From NCBI RefSeq assembly GCF_003255815.1, contig NC_037671.1, positions 155,984,645 to 156,048,644 of the forward strand: a stretch of DNA of 64,000 bases, in the 5' to 3' direction. Under the pieces are notes generated by a model. The model ran no database searches and was not told the DNA's origin. It was given only the letters and a program-made list of their open reading frames with translations. The DNA is from Theropithecus gelada. Its lineage: Eukaryota > Chordata > Mammalia > Primates > Cercopithecidae. The position numbers were made by a program, and so were the translations under genes. Below are positions 32,775 through 44,699 of the stretch, piece by piece; the first letter of the stretch is position 1; each line of letters starts with the position of its first letter.

Positions 32775-32880
32775 GTGATGATGGCTAATAATCACTCTGT
32801 GCCAGGCACTTTTCTATGCGCTTTGCATGTACTGACACATACAATTCTCATACCAGTGCTAGGAGGTGTGAAAAAAGTAC
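32775..32880 (-). mobile_element. MIR fragment (reverse)
   Basis: CTGTGCCAGGCACTTTTCTATGCGCTTTGC, read in pieces, is the reverse MIR 3' part. Confidence 0.7.
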
Positions 32881-33065
32881 CTGAAATGTAGAAATAGGTA
32901 AAAAAACCCGAAAACAAAACTGGGCTTTTTTTCCAGGGCATTGCTGAGCTTGCAGCTTTGATTTTCTATTGCCTGGACTATTTTACTACTCTGTAGAAGC
33001 AGAGGTTAACATAGATTTGTGTCAAGATGTAGATAATTTCTATTAGGTCAGTGTGCCAGGTAGGT

Positions 33066-33112
33066 TTGCGTGTGTGTGCGTGTGTGTGCGCGCGCGCAAA
33101 TGTGTGTGTATG
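33066..33112. repeat. (GT)n/(GC)n microsatellite
   Basis: GT runs interrupted by GTGCG and an eight-base alternating GC run (CGCGCGCG), a Z-DNA-prone pattern. Confidence 0.9.
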
Positions 33113-33337
33113 GTGTGGTGATAATCGTAAAGGCTGTAGTTCATTGCCATCTTGACATTAACCAGTTTTGCTCCCATCCCAACAATCTTATCCTAACATT
33201 TGTTTATTAAATTACCTATAAATGCCCAGCTTCCCCAATGCCCTTTGAACCTGTTTTACAGTTTTTTCATTAATTAATGAGTTAAACAAAATCTTTGACA
33301 CATTTTCTTTTTTTAACCTTTTAAAAAGCATACTCTA

Positions 33338-33634
33338 GGCCGGGCGCGGTGGCTCAAGCCTGTAATCCCAGCACTTTGGGAGGCCGAGACGGGCGGATCA
33401 CAAGGTCAGGAGATCCAGACAATCCTGGCTAACACGGTGAAACCCCGTCTCTACTAAATAATACAAAAAAAACTAGCCGGGCGAGGTGGCGGGCGCCTGT
33501 AGTCCCAGCTACTCGGGAGGCTGAGGCAGGAGAACGGCGGGAACCCGGGAGGCGGAGCTTGCAGTGAGCTGAGATCTGCCACTGCACCCCAGCCTGGGCG
33601 ACAGAGCGAGACTCCATCTTTAAAAAAAAAAAAA
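33338..33634 (+). mobile_element. AluY, Old World monkey type, with TSD
   Basis: GGCCGGGCGCGGTGGCTCAAG start, CCGAGACGGGC, AAAACTAGCCGGGCGAGG and GCTGAGATCTGCCACTGC. These variants together point to cercopithecid AluYR/AluMac. Target duplication AAAAAGCATACTCTA (33323-33337) and AAAAAGCATACCCTA (33630-33644), one mismatch. Two-base loss in the right arm and a small deletion of one CCAT near 33420. Confidence 0.93.
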
Positions 33635-33644
33635 GCATACCCTA

Positions 33645-36600
33645 ACACTAGGTATATTACATGATAACCTTTTAGTGGTTGAATATTATTCTATGTTATG
33701 AACTACAAACAATTAACTTGTTATTCTTCCATTATAGGATATTAAGTTTGGTTCCAATATTTTTCCTTTAAGAAAAAAAATGATATATATTCAATATTTT
33801 GTGGCTAAACATTTGCATTTGTTTAATTATAACACTGCAAGTGGAATTTCTAGGTCAAACTCTTCACAGTTTAAAAATTTTATGTCGACCTTGCTTGGGT
33901 ATCTTCCAGAAAGTTTGTATCAGTTTATGCTTCAGCTCAATGTAAGGATGTCCACTTTCATTCATCAGATTTCTTTTATTTCCTGATTATTCCCATTAGG
34001 AGTGACTCACACAGGTAATAAAAAAGGAGGAATTGATGAAAAAGTATAACTAAAATTTTGAGAAAACGTAACATATTTGGAGATAATTTGTTGCATTACA
34101 TATGAAGGGGAGATTATATGTTTTGAAAGAAAACTGAGTAGGGCTGACAATATTTAAATTGTTAGGAAATCTAACTAAGGTGGCCGGTTGGCTGTTTAAT
34201 TCTGCTTTGTGTAAAGATGAGGCAATGGATTATTTCAGATAGGACATTTCCTGTCTCCCTCTCTTACTTCCTTCTTTTCCAGAAAACTTACCTGGGGTTC
34301 CCCAAGACATAAATGAGTAATTAAAGCTGCAAATGTTTATGTCATAAAGCATGACAACATTAATTTCAGTGTGGAAAATATTCACCTATTGTCTTGCACA
34401 AATAACCCAGAAAACATCCAATTTTAACTAATGTAACTTTCTTTCTATACATGTATTTTTCTAACAAAAGTTAAAACTTATTTTCTAAAGTTACACAAGA
34501 AAAAAAGCTGAGTAAATTGAAAAAGATTTTAGCAAATACATGTTTCGAAAAACATATAACACGGTAATTTCCTTTATTTTATCCATATACAACTTAATTC
34601 TATTTACAAGGCATTAATATGTAAATTCCTTAAACTTGTGATTTCTTAAAGTTAACTGAAAACAATACCTATGACATTTCTGATATCTACTAGTTTTACA
34701 AACTTTAAGTACTTTATATATATTTGTTTTAATATTTAATGACGGATGTCAGTAAGTCCAGACAAAGTGTGGGTTACTAGAAATCTATTTAAGGCTCAAA
34801 GAACTAAGAGGAGGGGTGGGTCAGGGAGGGTGAGGGGCAGATGCAGGGAGGAGGTCTGCTGCTTCCAGAAACAAGTTAAATGTGTTTTTTTTCTCTTGAT
34901 ACCGAAGAATTTCCAATACAGTGAAAACATTGAAAACTTGTCTTGAACACTTCTCAGCTTTCCATTTAGTTTCAGAGTGGTCTCAAGTTGGGAGGAAAAA
35001 ATATATATATATAAGTTGGTATAAATTCATTAATATACTTAAGCTTGAATATGAGCAAACCCATTCAGGGAAATGAAAAAGAAGATTTTGATGGGAAATT
35101 AGGCAGCATTGCCCGCAGTGTCTGGGATTCCTAAGGAAGGTAAGAAGCAGGCAGAGAGGAGGAACAGGGTAAGCAGGTACTCACTGAAGATTCCAGGGAT
35201 CATTACTCTCATCTCAACAAATCAGACCTGTATTTGGAAAAAAACCCACCGTCATTATGCTATTCCAGCAACTATGAGTTATTCTTTCGTGTTTACTGAA
35301 TGTCCGCTAAAAGCACTTAGTTTTTTTCTATTCCTTAAACATGTTCCAGGTTTTCATAACCGTTAAGGTGAACAGTAACAAAAGGGTTACCAAAATCGTT
35401 AACCTCAGTACTCAGACATCCTGATGTTGTGGGATATTTACCAGACATTTACTTTAATGAGCCTGACTGCTTCAGCACAGGTGACGGGCATCCTTAAAGA
35501 GGCCTTCTTGGAAATTCGCTTAAAAATATCCTCTTTGGCAAAAGCACCAGGCCACAGGTCTGAGATATTAAATATTTATTTCTAATTGAAGTATTTTAAG
35601 ACAAAGAGACAAGTCTAGTCAGAAATTAAAATTGAGTTCGGAAGAAGGCTTAAATGGCAAAGAGAGTTTGGGGAATCAGCTTTGTCCCTACTGTAAAACA
35701 GAATTTTAGAATGCATGAGTGTAGCATTAATGTGATTAACGAACAGATTAGGTCAGTGAGCAAACATGCATTGGGCTTTGGAAGTAACACCTTCCAGTGG
35801 CTTCACACCTTACCTACACAGTCACAGTACAGGTTCCTGACCTGTGGTAAGTAAAGAATGTCACTTTCTCACAGGCCCAGGAGCCCCAGGTTATCTTGGG
35901 ACCTCAAGAGGAGAGTAATTTACCCAACTCATAAGTATTTGATGGCAACAAACCATAGCTGGGCTTGGCTTTAAAAAAGTCTTATCTGAGATTCCTTTTA
36001 TGGAACAAAGTTCCACCAAAGCCAATTTAAAAAGCCTTTGTGAAAATAGTTATTCTTGCTACACTTTATACAAATAATCAGGCCAAGTAAAACACCAAAG
36101 CTTTTTTTTTGCAAACAAATCGGTCCTATTGTGATTTGTCTTTAGTAAAAATGGGAGACTGGGGAGAGAAAAATTATGTTTCAAGAACTGTAGTACTCCT
36201 GTTATTAATTCTAGACTTATCAGTTGTTTTTGAGTTTTCTTCTACAATTTAGACTGAGTCTGCTTATTCTTCTGAATCAACCAGTGATCTCTGGCTGCTG
36301 CCCAGAAGAAACAAGAGGGATGGGTAGTGTAAAAATCTGGATCAGTATTCTAATTCTGGGCATGTATTGGAATCAGCTAGCAACTCCATGTCAGTTTGGT
36401 GCCAACAGCTGATCAGTTCATGAAACGTCTTCTTATTTAGCTTATTTGGGATAATTTTGCTAATTTTACTTTACCGTTGTGGAATATATTTGCTGTTGTA
36501 CCCTTTGTGTAGGAATGCAAGATAAGCTTACTCAATGTTTTCTTCAACTGAATACTTATTAATCTTCCAGATATCACCTTTTGTGGAACTCATGAGTTAT

Positions 36601-36786
36601 GAATGGCCCTTGCCATACCTACGCTTTCTGACTGAACTTCTCTCTACTCTGAATACAACAGATCCCAATAGTTAGGCAGGACTATCATTGCTCCTATTCA
36701 GTCTGAAGAAGTTACAGAAGATAGATCTTCACCCCCCTACAATTCTTAGGATTAAGGATTCCCTTGTAAAAGGGAGAGGGGAAATA
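33645..36786. other. Repeat-poor segment
   Basis: About 3.1 kb in which I recognise almost no repeats beyond a possible diverged L1M (33660-33990, reverse) and a possible MER5 scrap near 36340-36395. It contains a G-quadruplex motif (34813-34837) and no convincing coding exon. Confidence 0.5.
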
Positions 36787-37345
36787 TGTCAGAGGTGGTT
36801 GAACCAGGTGCCTCCATCTTGAATAGGGACTGGGTAAAGTAAGTCTGAGACCTACTAGGCTGCATTCTCAGGAGGTTAGGCATTCTTAGTCACAGGATGA
36901 GAAAGGAGAACAGCACAAGATACAGGTCACAAAGACCTTGCTAATAAAACAGTTTGTGATAAAGAAACCGGCCAAAACCCACCAAAACTACAATGGTGAA
37001 AGTATGGAAAGTGACCTCTTGTTGTCCTCACTGCTCATTATATGCTAATTATAATGTATTAGCACGCTGAGAGACATTCCCACCAGCACCATGACGGTTT
37101 ACAGATGCCACGGCAACATCAGGAAGTTACCCTATATGGTCTAAGAACGGCAGGAGGAACCCTCTGTTCCAGGAACTGCCCACCCCTTTCCCAGAAAACT
37201 CATGAATAATCCGCCCCTTGTTTAGCATATAATCAAGAAATAACTATAAGTATAATCAGTCGGGCAGCCCATGCTGCTGCTCTGCCTGTGGAGTAGCCAT
37301 TCTTTCTTGACTTTCCTAATAAACTTACTTTCACTTGAAAAAAGG
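36787..37345 (+). mobile_element. ERV1-type solo LTR
   Basis: Starts TGTCAGAGGTGGTTGAACC, contains CTCCATCTTGAATAGGGAC, CCAGCACCATGACGGTTTAC, CATATAATCAAGAAATAAC and an AATAAA at 37318-37323. U5 is truncated just after. Class I ERV LTR; subfamily not assigned. Confidence 0.8.
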
Positions 37346-37565
37346 GAAGTCATACCTTTTACAACAGCTCTAATTGCAAGTACCCTGCATACCTGAATTC
37401 CCAAGAAAAACATGTTAACTGAAGACAGGGGGCACAGCATAATGCCCCAGCCTCTCCATCTGATTTCCTTCAGGAAATTCTCTTTCCTTGAAGTTCATTG
37501 TTCACAGGAATCTGCTATTTGTGCTTCGGTTCTCCACTCCCACAGACTAGCCCAGTGTTCCAGCC

Positions 37566-37627
37566 CACCTCTTGGGTATATAGTCTCAGGTGGGTCAGGC
37601 AGGCCTGGGAAACCCAGAAAAATTCTG
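37566..37627 (+). repeat. 62-bp source copy of short direct duplication
   Basis: Matches 38608-38669 at 61 of 62 positions. See the findings. Confidence 0.93.
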
Positions 37628-37764
37628 GAACTGACAGTTCGGGGTCTGCTGGGTGTTGCTACTCAAGTGCCTGCCCGAAGCACAACTGTAGAACAGTCAT
37701 AAGAAGAGAGACTCTGAGGAGACACTGGGCCAACTCAGGCTCCCGGAGGTTTTCTCTGAATGGG

Positions 37765-38078
37765 AGGATTCCCCATGGATACCCAAATCTGCTGATGCTC
37801 AAGTCCCTGATTTTAAAAATGACACAGTATTTGCCTATAACCTATATGCATCCTTCTTTCTTTAGACTTTAAACAATCTCCAGATTTCTTAAAATACCTA
37901 ATACAATGTACATGCTACATAAATAGTTGTTGCACTGTATTGTTTAGGGAATAAGGACAGAAAAAAAAAATCTGCACCTATTCAGTACAGATGTAACCTC
38001 TCCCCACCCAAGTAATTTTGATCTGTAGTTGGTTGAATCAATGGATATGGAGCCCATGGATACGGAGGGTGACTGTAT
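37765..38078 (+). mobile_element. Tigger-type MITE, copy 2
   Basis: Same family as 4271-4583: GATGCTCAAGTCCCTGA, CCTAATACAATGTACATGC, TGTATTGTTTAGGGAATAA, GTTGGTTGAATCAATGGAT, ending GGATACGGAGGGTGACTGTA. Confidence 0.75.
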
Positions 38079-38580
38079 ATACAAGAAGTCTGTACCCTAG
38101 GGGTTTTGCAATATAGTTATTTATCCTACGGTTAGTTAGGCCAGGAGAGAGGCGATAGAAGTTGAGATCACTTGTTTCACGGCGTGTTTTTCAGTTTGTT
38201 TGCTTCTAGGTCAGACATCAGATTTAACTTTAGTTCTACACAGTTGGTCAGTTACTTAATTTCATGGTTGCTTTACACTATCCTGCCTTCCCAGTCATAG
38301 GAAACAACTGCGACAGAAGGAAACTGAAAGCTAAATGGTACCTTTCAGATTGGAGTAGTGGAGAAGAGGACTGTGGCTGGAGGTTGAGGTCAAGAATCCA
38401 GAAAAGCGCCTCTGGTCAGTGCTAGCCAGGGGAAGGTGCGGCCCCAGGCCACCGCATGTGGAGGCAGTAAAGGATCTTGGGTAATCACCATGAGCTGGAG
38501 ACAGACCATGGTCTCCAGGCTCTTCCCGGAAAATCTTCTCTTCTTGCTTTTAAGATCTGATGTGACAACTGAAGAAAATA

Positions 38581-38955
38581 CCAAAGATGATTTCTTTTTC
38601 TAAAAAACACCTCTTGGGTGTATAGTCTCAGGTGGGTCAGGCAGGCCTGGGAAACCCAGAAAAATTCTGAATCTCACTCTGTCACCTGGCTGGAGTGCAA
38701 GTGTGAGAACATAGATCACTGCAGCCTCAATCTCTTGGGCTCAAGTGATTCTCTTGCCTCAGTCTCATGAGTAGCTGAGACCGCAGGCATGTGCCACAAC
38801 ATCTGGTTAAGTTTTATTTTTGTAAAGATAGGGTCTCACTATGTTGCCCAGGCTGGTCTTGAACTTCTGGCCTCAAGTGATCCTCTTGCCTCAGCCTCCT
38901 GAAGTGCTGAGATTAAAGGTACAAGCTAGCTTGCAGGCCCAAAGATGATTTCTTT
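38581..38955 (-). mobile_element. AluJ (reverse) plus 62-bp insert within one TSD pair
   Basis: CCAAAGATGATTTCTTTT (38581-38598) and CCAAAGATGATTTCTTTT (38938-38955) bracket the unit. Directly inside the left copy are TCTAAAAAA and the 62-bp segment copied from 37566-37627; then comes an Alu lacking its T-run (AATCTCACTCTGTCACC.. to 38937). Confidence 0.88.
38608..38669 (+). repeat. 62-bp copied segment
   Basis: 61/62 identical to 37566-37627, same orientation, 1,042 bp away. The only mismatch is A to G in CTTGGGT(A/G)TATAG. Confidence 0.95.
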
Positions 38956-39784
38956 TGCTTGGGAGATTTGATGCAGAGGACATTTAGGGAGCTCTTTAAA
39001 AAACTGTAATATTCAAAGATCTGAGACCCATGGCTTCCAAATCATGTTACTTCAGATATTGCAACTTGGGGTTCTGAAATAACAAGGCACAAGATAAGTG
39101 TAGCTTTCTAAACAGAAGTACACTGCCTTTTCAGAAGCTCTTATCCAAACCTAATTTGATTTTTCTACATGTTCCCTGTGTTCTTTTCATTTCTCAGAAG
39201 CCAATTTCAGAGGTAAATGGTTATCTGTCAAATTCACTAGATTTGTTATAATTGTATAATCCTTCATTGTTTCCCAATTACTTTTCTTCTTGTGCCTCAG
39301 ATTGCTGAAGGAGCCCATTTACCCCTGATATTAACTTGTTGATCTAAATCCTAGGCATCTCAGCTTACAAATAAATTAACATTTGTAATCTTTTAATGTG
39401 ATACTGCAAATGTAAGGCTAATATTTATCATGGGGGTAAGTATTTGAAGCACATGGGTTTATTTCCAATTTCCTTTCTTCTCATTACTTCTTGGGCTATT
39501 TTATTCTGACAGCTCTCAGATTATTGCATACCATCCAGGGAAACTGTTTGCACATGTGAGTATTTCCTATGATAATTTCTAATCCTGGTCAGAAACATCA
39601 GATGATGGAATATGTAGATTTGAGGCCTTGTTTGGCATCAATGTGAATGTGAAGAGCAACTGATATATTTTTTGTACCAGTTCAATAAGGATACTAATAA
39701 AATTAGCTTTAAAAATGTATATTATTAGCTTAAAACTCCTAATGTTTGAAAAATAGGTGTTAAAATTGGTAGATTGCACAGCTG
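38956..39784. other. Unassigned non-coding DNA
   Basis: No recognised repeat or gene. Confidence 0.45.
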
Positions 39785-39990
39785 AATAATACTAACAATA
39801 ATAATAGTTCTATATCCTAAGAGTTGAAATAAGCTCTCTGCATTTACTCACTGAATCCTTACAACCCATTGTCAGGTGGATACCACAAATAAGAAAACTG
39901 AGGTTTAGAGGTTAAGGAATTCATCTAAATCACATAGCTAGAAAGAGGCAGATCCAAGGTTTGGACCTAGGTTTCTGATGCCAACGCCTT
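39785..39990 (-). mobile_element. MIR (reverse)
   Basis: GAATCCTTACAACCCATTGTC, AAGAAAACTGAGGTTTAGAG and CACATAGCTAGAAAGAGGCAG are the MIR core in reverse orientation. Confidence 0.88.
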
Positions 39991-42289
39991 AAATTCCCAG
40001 AAAGTCCTCTTAGCCAGATTTAGCATAATAAACATATAAACATAGTCATACCTTTCCTTGAGATGAAGTAAATCTCATTCTTTAGTTTTCAAAATTTTCT
40101 GATTTCCTAATTGAAAATTCTGTCCATGTGAATTACCATATATTATGATGTTTAGCCTCAAAGAAATAGGTTAATACGTGGTGCAGTTACTGAAGTTGAT
40201 ATCCATAATGTTTTAAAGAAGCTCATAAATGTGTCTTTGCAATATATCTAAATTCTAATTTGTGGTTATAAAAACATGATTAAACACTGAAACTACACTT
40301 TTGTCTATCCACCGTCTAATTATTTTATTCTAATTCCTGGTGCTTGCAGATGGTGTATATCACTTTCTTTGTCATATGCCTGACAGAATCCTGGGTAATT
40401 TTATGCCAAGGGTCAGGCATTTTTTAAATATGTCTTTGAAATCAAATCTAGTTCAAAGTCCTTTGAACTCTGATGGCTTAGTCAATGAATGATGCTCCCC
40501 ATCCATTTGTAGAAAGATGCCCCTTAGGTAATATGTCTCCTGAATACATTGTCAGCACAAACTAGTGATAATAATATGAACTTCTTACTCCTTTATTTTC
40601 ACTTTATTGGGTTATTCCATCCTGGATTTCTATATATCTTATTTATGATTAAAACATCAGTTGTGCCATTATTTAACTTGATTTGTCTGCAACCATCTGG
40701 ATACCGAATGGTCTCATTTCCAATGAATCAGGTTCTAATTAGTTAATGGGAAGGTATCGGATTCCAAATGTATGTTTTTAATCCCGATTTTGATCCAGAC
40801 ATAGAATTTCATGTTTACATTCAGAAGAATAAAATTACTCCAGCCAGTGTTCAATACACAACATATTTACCATTGTGGTTTCTTTTGCTGCACTGATGTT
40901 CTGTGAATTTGTACGTATTTGATTTTGTTTTCAAGTCTTCCACCAAGACCTTTTCTCATACCATTAAATCAAGGAACCATTGAAGAAATTCAAAAGATGA
41001 CCCTTTGACTTTTCACTTTATTTTATATTATTACACTGCAATAAAGTATATTTTTTAAAAAGTAATATAGAAAAGAAAACCCATAGGGAGTATATCAAAA
41101 TTGAATCTCATCTTCACAACTTCCTCAAGGCCAGCGTTCGACCAATATTGTTTTCACAATAAAGCAGTTGATTTCATATAACATCTGTCGCTATGGTGAC
41201 AGTAGGAGAGTGATAGCTGGAAAAGCTAATAGTGCTTTTCTAACTTGCCTCCTGGAATATGTAGCTGATATGGAAGCAACAGCAAGGCGATCAGTAAAGG
41301 AAGAGGTCAGTGAACCCATCTGGCGAGGCATTGTCTGTTCTCCAAATCAAGAAGGACTAGGGCCTTTGTCAACCACCCTTCTCAAGAGTAATGCTCATTT
41401 CCAGCCTTTCATCTGTTTTAGTGCCTGAATTCCCTGAGAAGAGGTCAGAAGAATAGCAATAAACATTGCTAAAAAGAACATAATGGTAGGAGAAAAAGAG
41501 GGATGGAGAGATGAAAGCATAAGCAGCAATGTTACGGCTTCAAATGATCTAAATTAAAGTAATCCCTATGAGAAAGAAGATTGGGGAGTGGGAATTTTAT
41601 AAAGGTGTAAGTGGGAGGCAAAGAAGAAGCATGGGAGGCATGGTTTGCTATCAGCCACATAGCAGTGAACACAGTCTGTGGGACTGACAAGTTTAAAAGC
41701 CTTAGCTTTTTTGTACAGTCATATACATGCACGTCTGGCTATATAGGATTATATGGAAGGATGATATAATTGCTGACATGGGTTACCTTGGAGATGATGT
41801 GTATGTGGGGAATTGAGGCGGGAAGAGGGCAAGTGGGAATCAGGAAAAAATAAGATGAAGCATCTTTTTGATCACATTTATGAATATCTGTAAGATTATC
41901 AAAAGGTATATTAAGAAATTAACTCCCCTTCAGACTTTTGAGCATCTTAACCAGACAATCCCTTGGGACTTGCTGAAAGAAGTTTTATCGAGGCATGTCA
42001 AGTGAGGGAAAGAAATGAACCAGAAGGTGGTAGACAGCTGTTCTATATGGCCCTAGTCCTCAGTTCTCTACATTTTATTTATTTATTTTGCAGAAGTGTA
42101 GGGAATACTTTTCTTGAAAGTTAGCAAAACCAGAATTATACCCAAGAGTAAGAAACAAAATCATTGAGTTATTTGAAAACCTATAAAAGCCCTCTGTTGA
42201 AAAATGTCTTGCTTATAGATGCCTAAAGTTTCATGTATAGTTAGGCAAAGGATGTAAATACGTTTGAACTCACGGCAAACTCCAGTCTA
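39991..42289. other. Mostly single-copy-looking DNA
   Basis: About 2.3 kb with few recognised repeats (a possible L1M tail near 41755-41920). The 86-codon frame at 41168-41428 has no domain, homology signal or splice context that I recognise. A weak 45-nt candidate exon is at 40350-40394. Confidence 0.45.
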
Positions 42290-42955
42290 TTGGTTGTTTC
42301 TATCTACTATGGCATTCTAATTATTTATTGCTCTCTAGCAAAACATCTCAAAACTTCATGGCTTAAAACAACAGTAGATATTTTATTGTCCCTCTTGATT
42401 TCTGTAGGTCACAATTTCAGAAAGAGCTCAATTGGGCAATTCTGGTTGAAGGTCTTTTACGTAGTTCAGTCATACAGTGGTTTGGTGTAGTGGGGTCTGG
42501 AGCAGCTGGGGGCTGGCATCTCTCTCTATATATGTATTTATAGATATATATATACACATATTCATATGTACACACACGTATTATTTCTGTAGGGCTAGCC
42601 TTCCTTACAGCATAGTGGCCTCAGGGTAATTGAACTGTTTACCTGGCGGCTAAAGACTTCAAGGGCATGTATTTTACCCTTAAGAGTGAGCATTTCAAGT
42701 AATAAGGAAAAAGCTGCATTATTTTTCATAACCTAATCTTGAGAGGCCAACAGAGTTGCTTCTGCTATACATGGTTGGTTACAGATGAGCCTCAAATCTG
42801 CCCAGACTCAAGAGGAGGGGAATTAGACTCCAATTCTCAAAGAGAGAGTAGCAAGGTTCTAGAAAGCACCTGGGGTGGGAGGTACAGTTGCGGATGTCTT
42901 TGAGAAAAACAGTCTGTTACAGGTGTTTTACTGAGAAGAATTTGAAGCCATGCCA
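42290..42955 (+). mobile_element. Old LTR-like repeat, family unassigned
   Basis: AAAACTTCATGGCTTAAAACA, TTTCTGTAGGTCACAATTTC and, distally, CTCAAGAGGAGGGGAATTAGA follow the order of a common mammalian repeat with an ACTTAGTGGCTTAAAACAA phrase. Diverged. Confidence 0.5.
42525..42578. repeat. (TA)n-rich simple repeat
   Basis: Imperfect TATATA and TACACA runs within the repeat above. Confidence 0.75.
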
Positions 42956-43319
42956 TGTAGTATGGGGGTGCTGTAATATGCTTGCTAATGTGTGGGCATA
43001 GAGATATGTGGCAGGAAGTGTTGAGCAATGGGGCTCATCATGTGTTTTCTTCTCTCTAGGCCTTTTGAAAATGAAGCTGCCCTTGCTAATAATTCCCATA
43101 TTGATTTCTTCTTTGACAGAACAGATCAAGTCTGCAAAAACAAGACACAAACAAATGAAAAACAGACAAACCCCTGTTACTAAATCCGGGGCAATTTAGA
43201 GGATGGAGCATAGGAAGAGATTATACAGAAGTGTATAAAAAAGGGTTCTAGAAAAACAAACACAGGCAAAGGCTGGCTCTGAATGATATTGGAACCTACA
43301 GCTGTAAAGGCTACAAAAA

Positions 43320-43628
43320 GCATATAACTTTTATATTTCCTTGGGATAGAGATTGTAGTGGGAGTAAACTTCTTAACCAAGACAGAAAAAAAAGCCACAA
43401 ATAATACAAATTGACAGAATTTTTTACACAGAAATTAAAAGCTTTAGCACAGCAAAAGAAAACACAAAAACAGAAGACAATCAAATAGATCGAGATAAAA
43501 CATTTGCAATACACATAACAAAGGATTATATGCAAAGAGTTTCTAGCAAATGTGCAAGCAAATTATAAACAATTCAGTAGAAAAATGAGCCAAGGAAATC
43601 AGCAGGCAGGCCACAGAAAAGAGAAAAT
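43320..43628 (+). mobile_element. Old L1M fragment
   Basis: AACATTTGCAATACACATAAC and CAGTAGAAAAATGAGCCAAGG are the L1 ORF2 3' region in diverged form. Confidence 0.65.
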
Positions 43629-43631
43629 GTC

Positions 43632-44265
43632 TGTAGGGGAGAAAAAGTAATATCTTTTTCGCCCATCGCAAGGTTCACAGTTGACATCCCTATAACACAA
43701 GACAGATTAACAAGAGACAAGGATAACACTTTTATTTAACCAAAGTTTTATGTGATACTGGAGCCTTAGAAATGAAGACCCAAAGACCCAGGGAAGACTG
43801 TGTATTCCTATGCTTAGTCTGATGAAAGAAATAGATAGTTGTGGAGATGTGGAGAAAGGTGACTGGACAAAAAGAGGTATTTTCTAATAAACTGGGCAGT
43901 GGGGTGGGGTGGAGGACTTAGCTAGGTCTGTTTATTCAGATTTTTTCCTGTGTCTCTGTATGATATCCCTTGTCCCCATGGGGCAGGACACTTGTCACAT
44001 GAAGATCATCAGGGATGAAAGGAGGAAATCAGAGAGTGACCTTCGTAAGTTTTGTAACTTACTTTGTGGGATAGGAATTTTAGTTTCCATGACTTGCTTG
44101 AGGGGAGCAAGGGTGGTGGGAGAAAGGAGGGCAGGAAAAGGAGAGAGACCTGCATGCTTCTGCAGCCTCCAATCTCCTTCAGTCAAAATACTTAGCATGC
44201 CAAGGCACCTTACTCTGGGGTATGATGTTCTGAGCCTCATCAGGTTCAATAAATATATGAACTTT
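43632..44265 (-). mobile_element. ERVL-like LTR, copy 2
   Basis: Shares several phrases with 6712-7022 (GAAATGAAGACCCAAAGACC, GACTGGACAAAAAG, TTATTCAGATTTTTTCC). Starts TGTAGGGGAGAAAAAG. The minus-strand reading resembles ERVL-class LTRs. The right boundary is uncertain. Confidence 0.55.
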
Positions 44266-44348
44266 ATTGGTCATCTTAAAAATGCAAATTAAAATAAAAA
44301 CAACTACCATTTTCAACTATTAGATTCCAAAATTAAAATATTGATTAT

Positions 44349-44373
44349 ATGTGTGTGTGTGTGTCTGTGTGTA

Positions 44374-44408
<35 letters not shown>
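44349..44408. repeat. (TG)n(TA)n microsatellite
   Basis: Long TG run with one TC and one TATG interruption, ending in TA repeats that abut the Alu tail. Confidence 0.93.
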
Positions 44409-44693
44409 TTGAGATGGAGTCTTGCTCTGTTGCCCAGGCTGGGGTGCAGTGGTTGTGATCTTGGTTCACTGCAATCTCCGCCTTCCAGGTTCAAGTGATT
44501 CTCATGCCTCAGCCTCTCAAGTAGCTGGGATTACAGACGTGCACCACCATGCCTAGCTAATTTTTGTATTTTTAGAACAGACGGGGTTTCACCATGTTGG
44601 CCAGGCTGCTCTTGAACTCCTGCCCTCAAGTGATCCACCCGCCTTGGCCTCCCAAAGTGCTGGGATTACAGGCATGAATCACCACACCTGGCC
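44409..44693 (-). mobile_element. Alu (reverse)
   Basis: TTTGAGATGGAGTCTTGCTC to CACCACACCTGGCC; the microsatellite at 44349-44408 occupies the place of its tail. Confidence 0.92.
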
Positions 44694-44699
44694 AAAATA

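Noticed and set aside
37498..37872. 124-codon plus-strand frame
   Set aside because: Runs into a Tigger MITE and overlaps another frame (37412-37702); no domain.
41168..41428. 86-codon frame in single-copy-looking DNA
   Set aside because: Considered as a gene because no repeat was recognised, but there is no splice context, domain, or family resemblance.
43909..44292. 127-codon plus-strand frame
   Set aside because: Covers ERVL-like LTR sequence.
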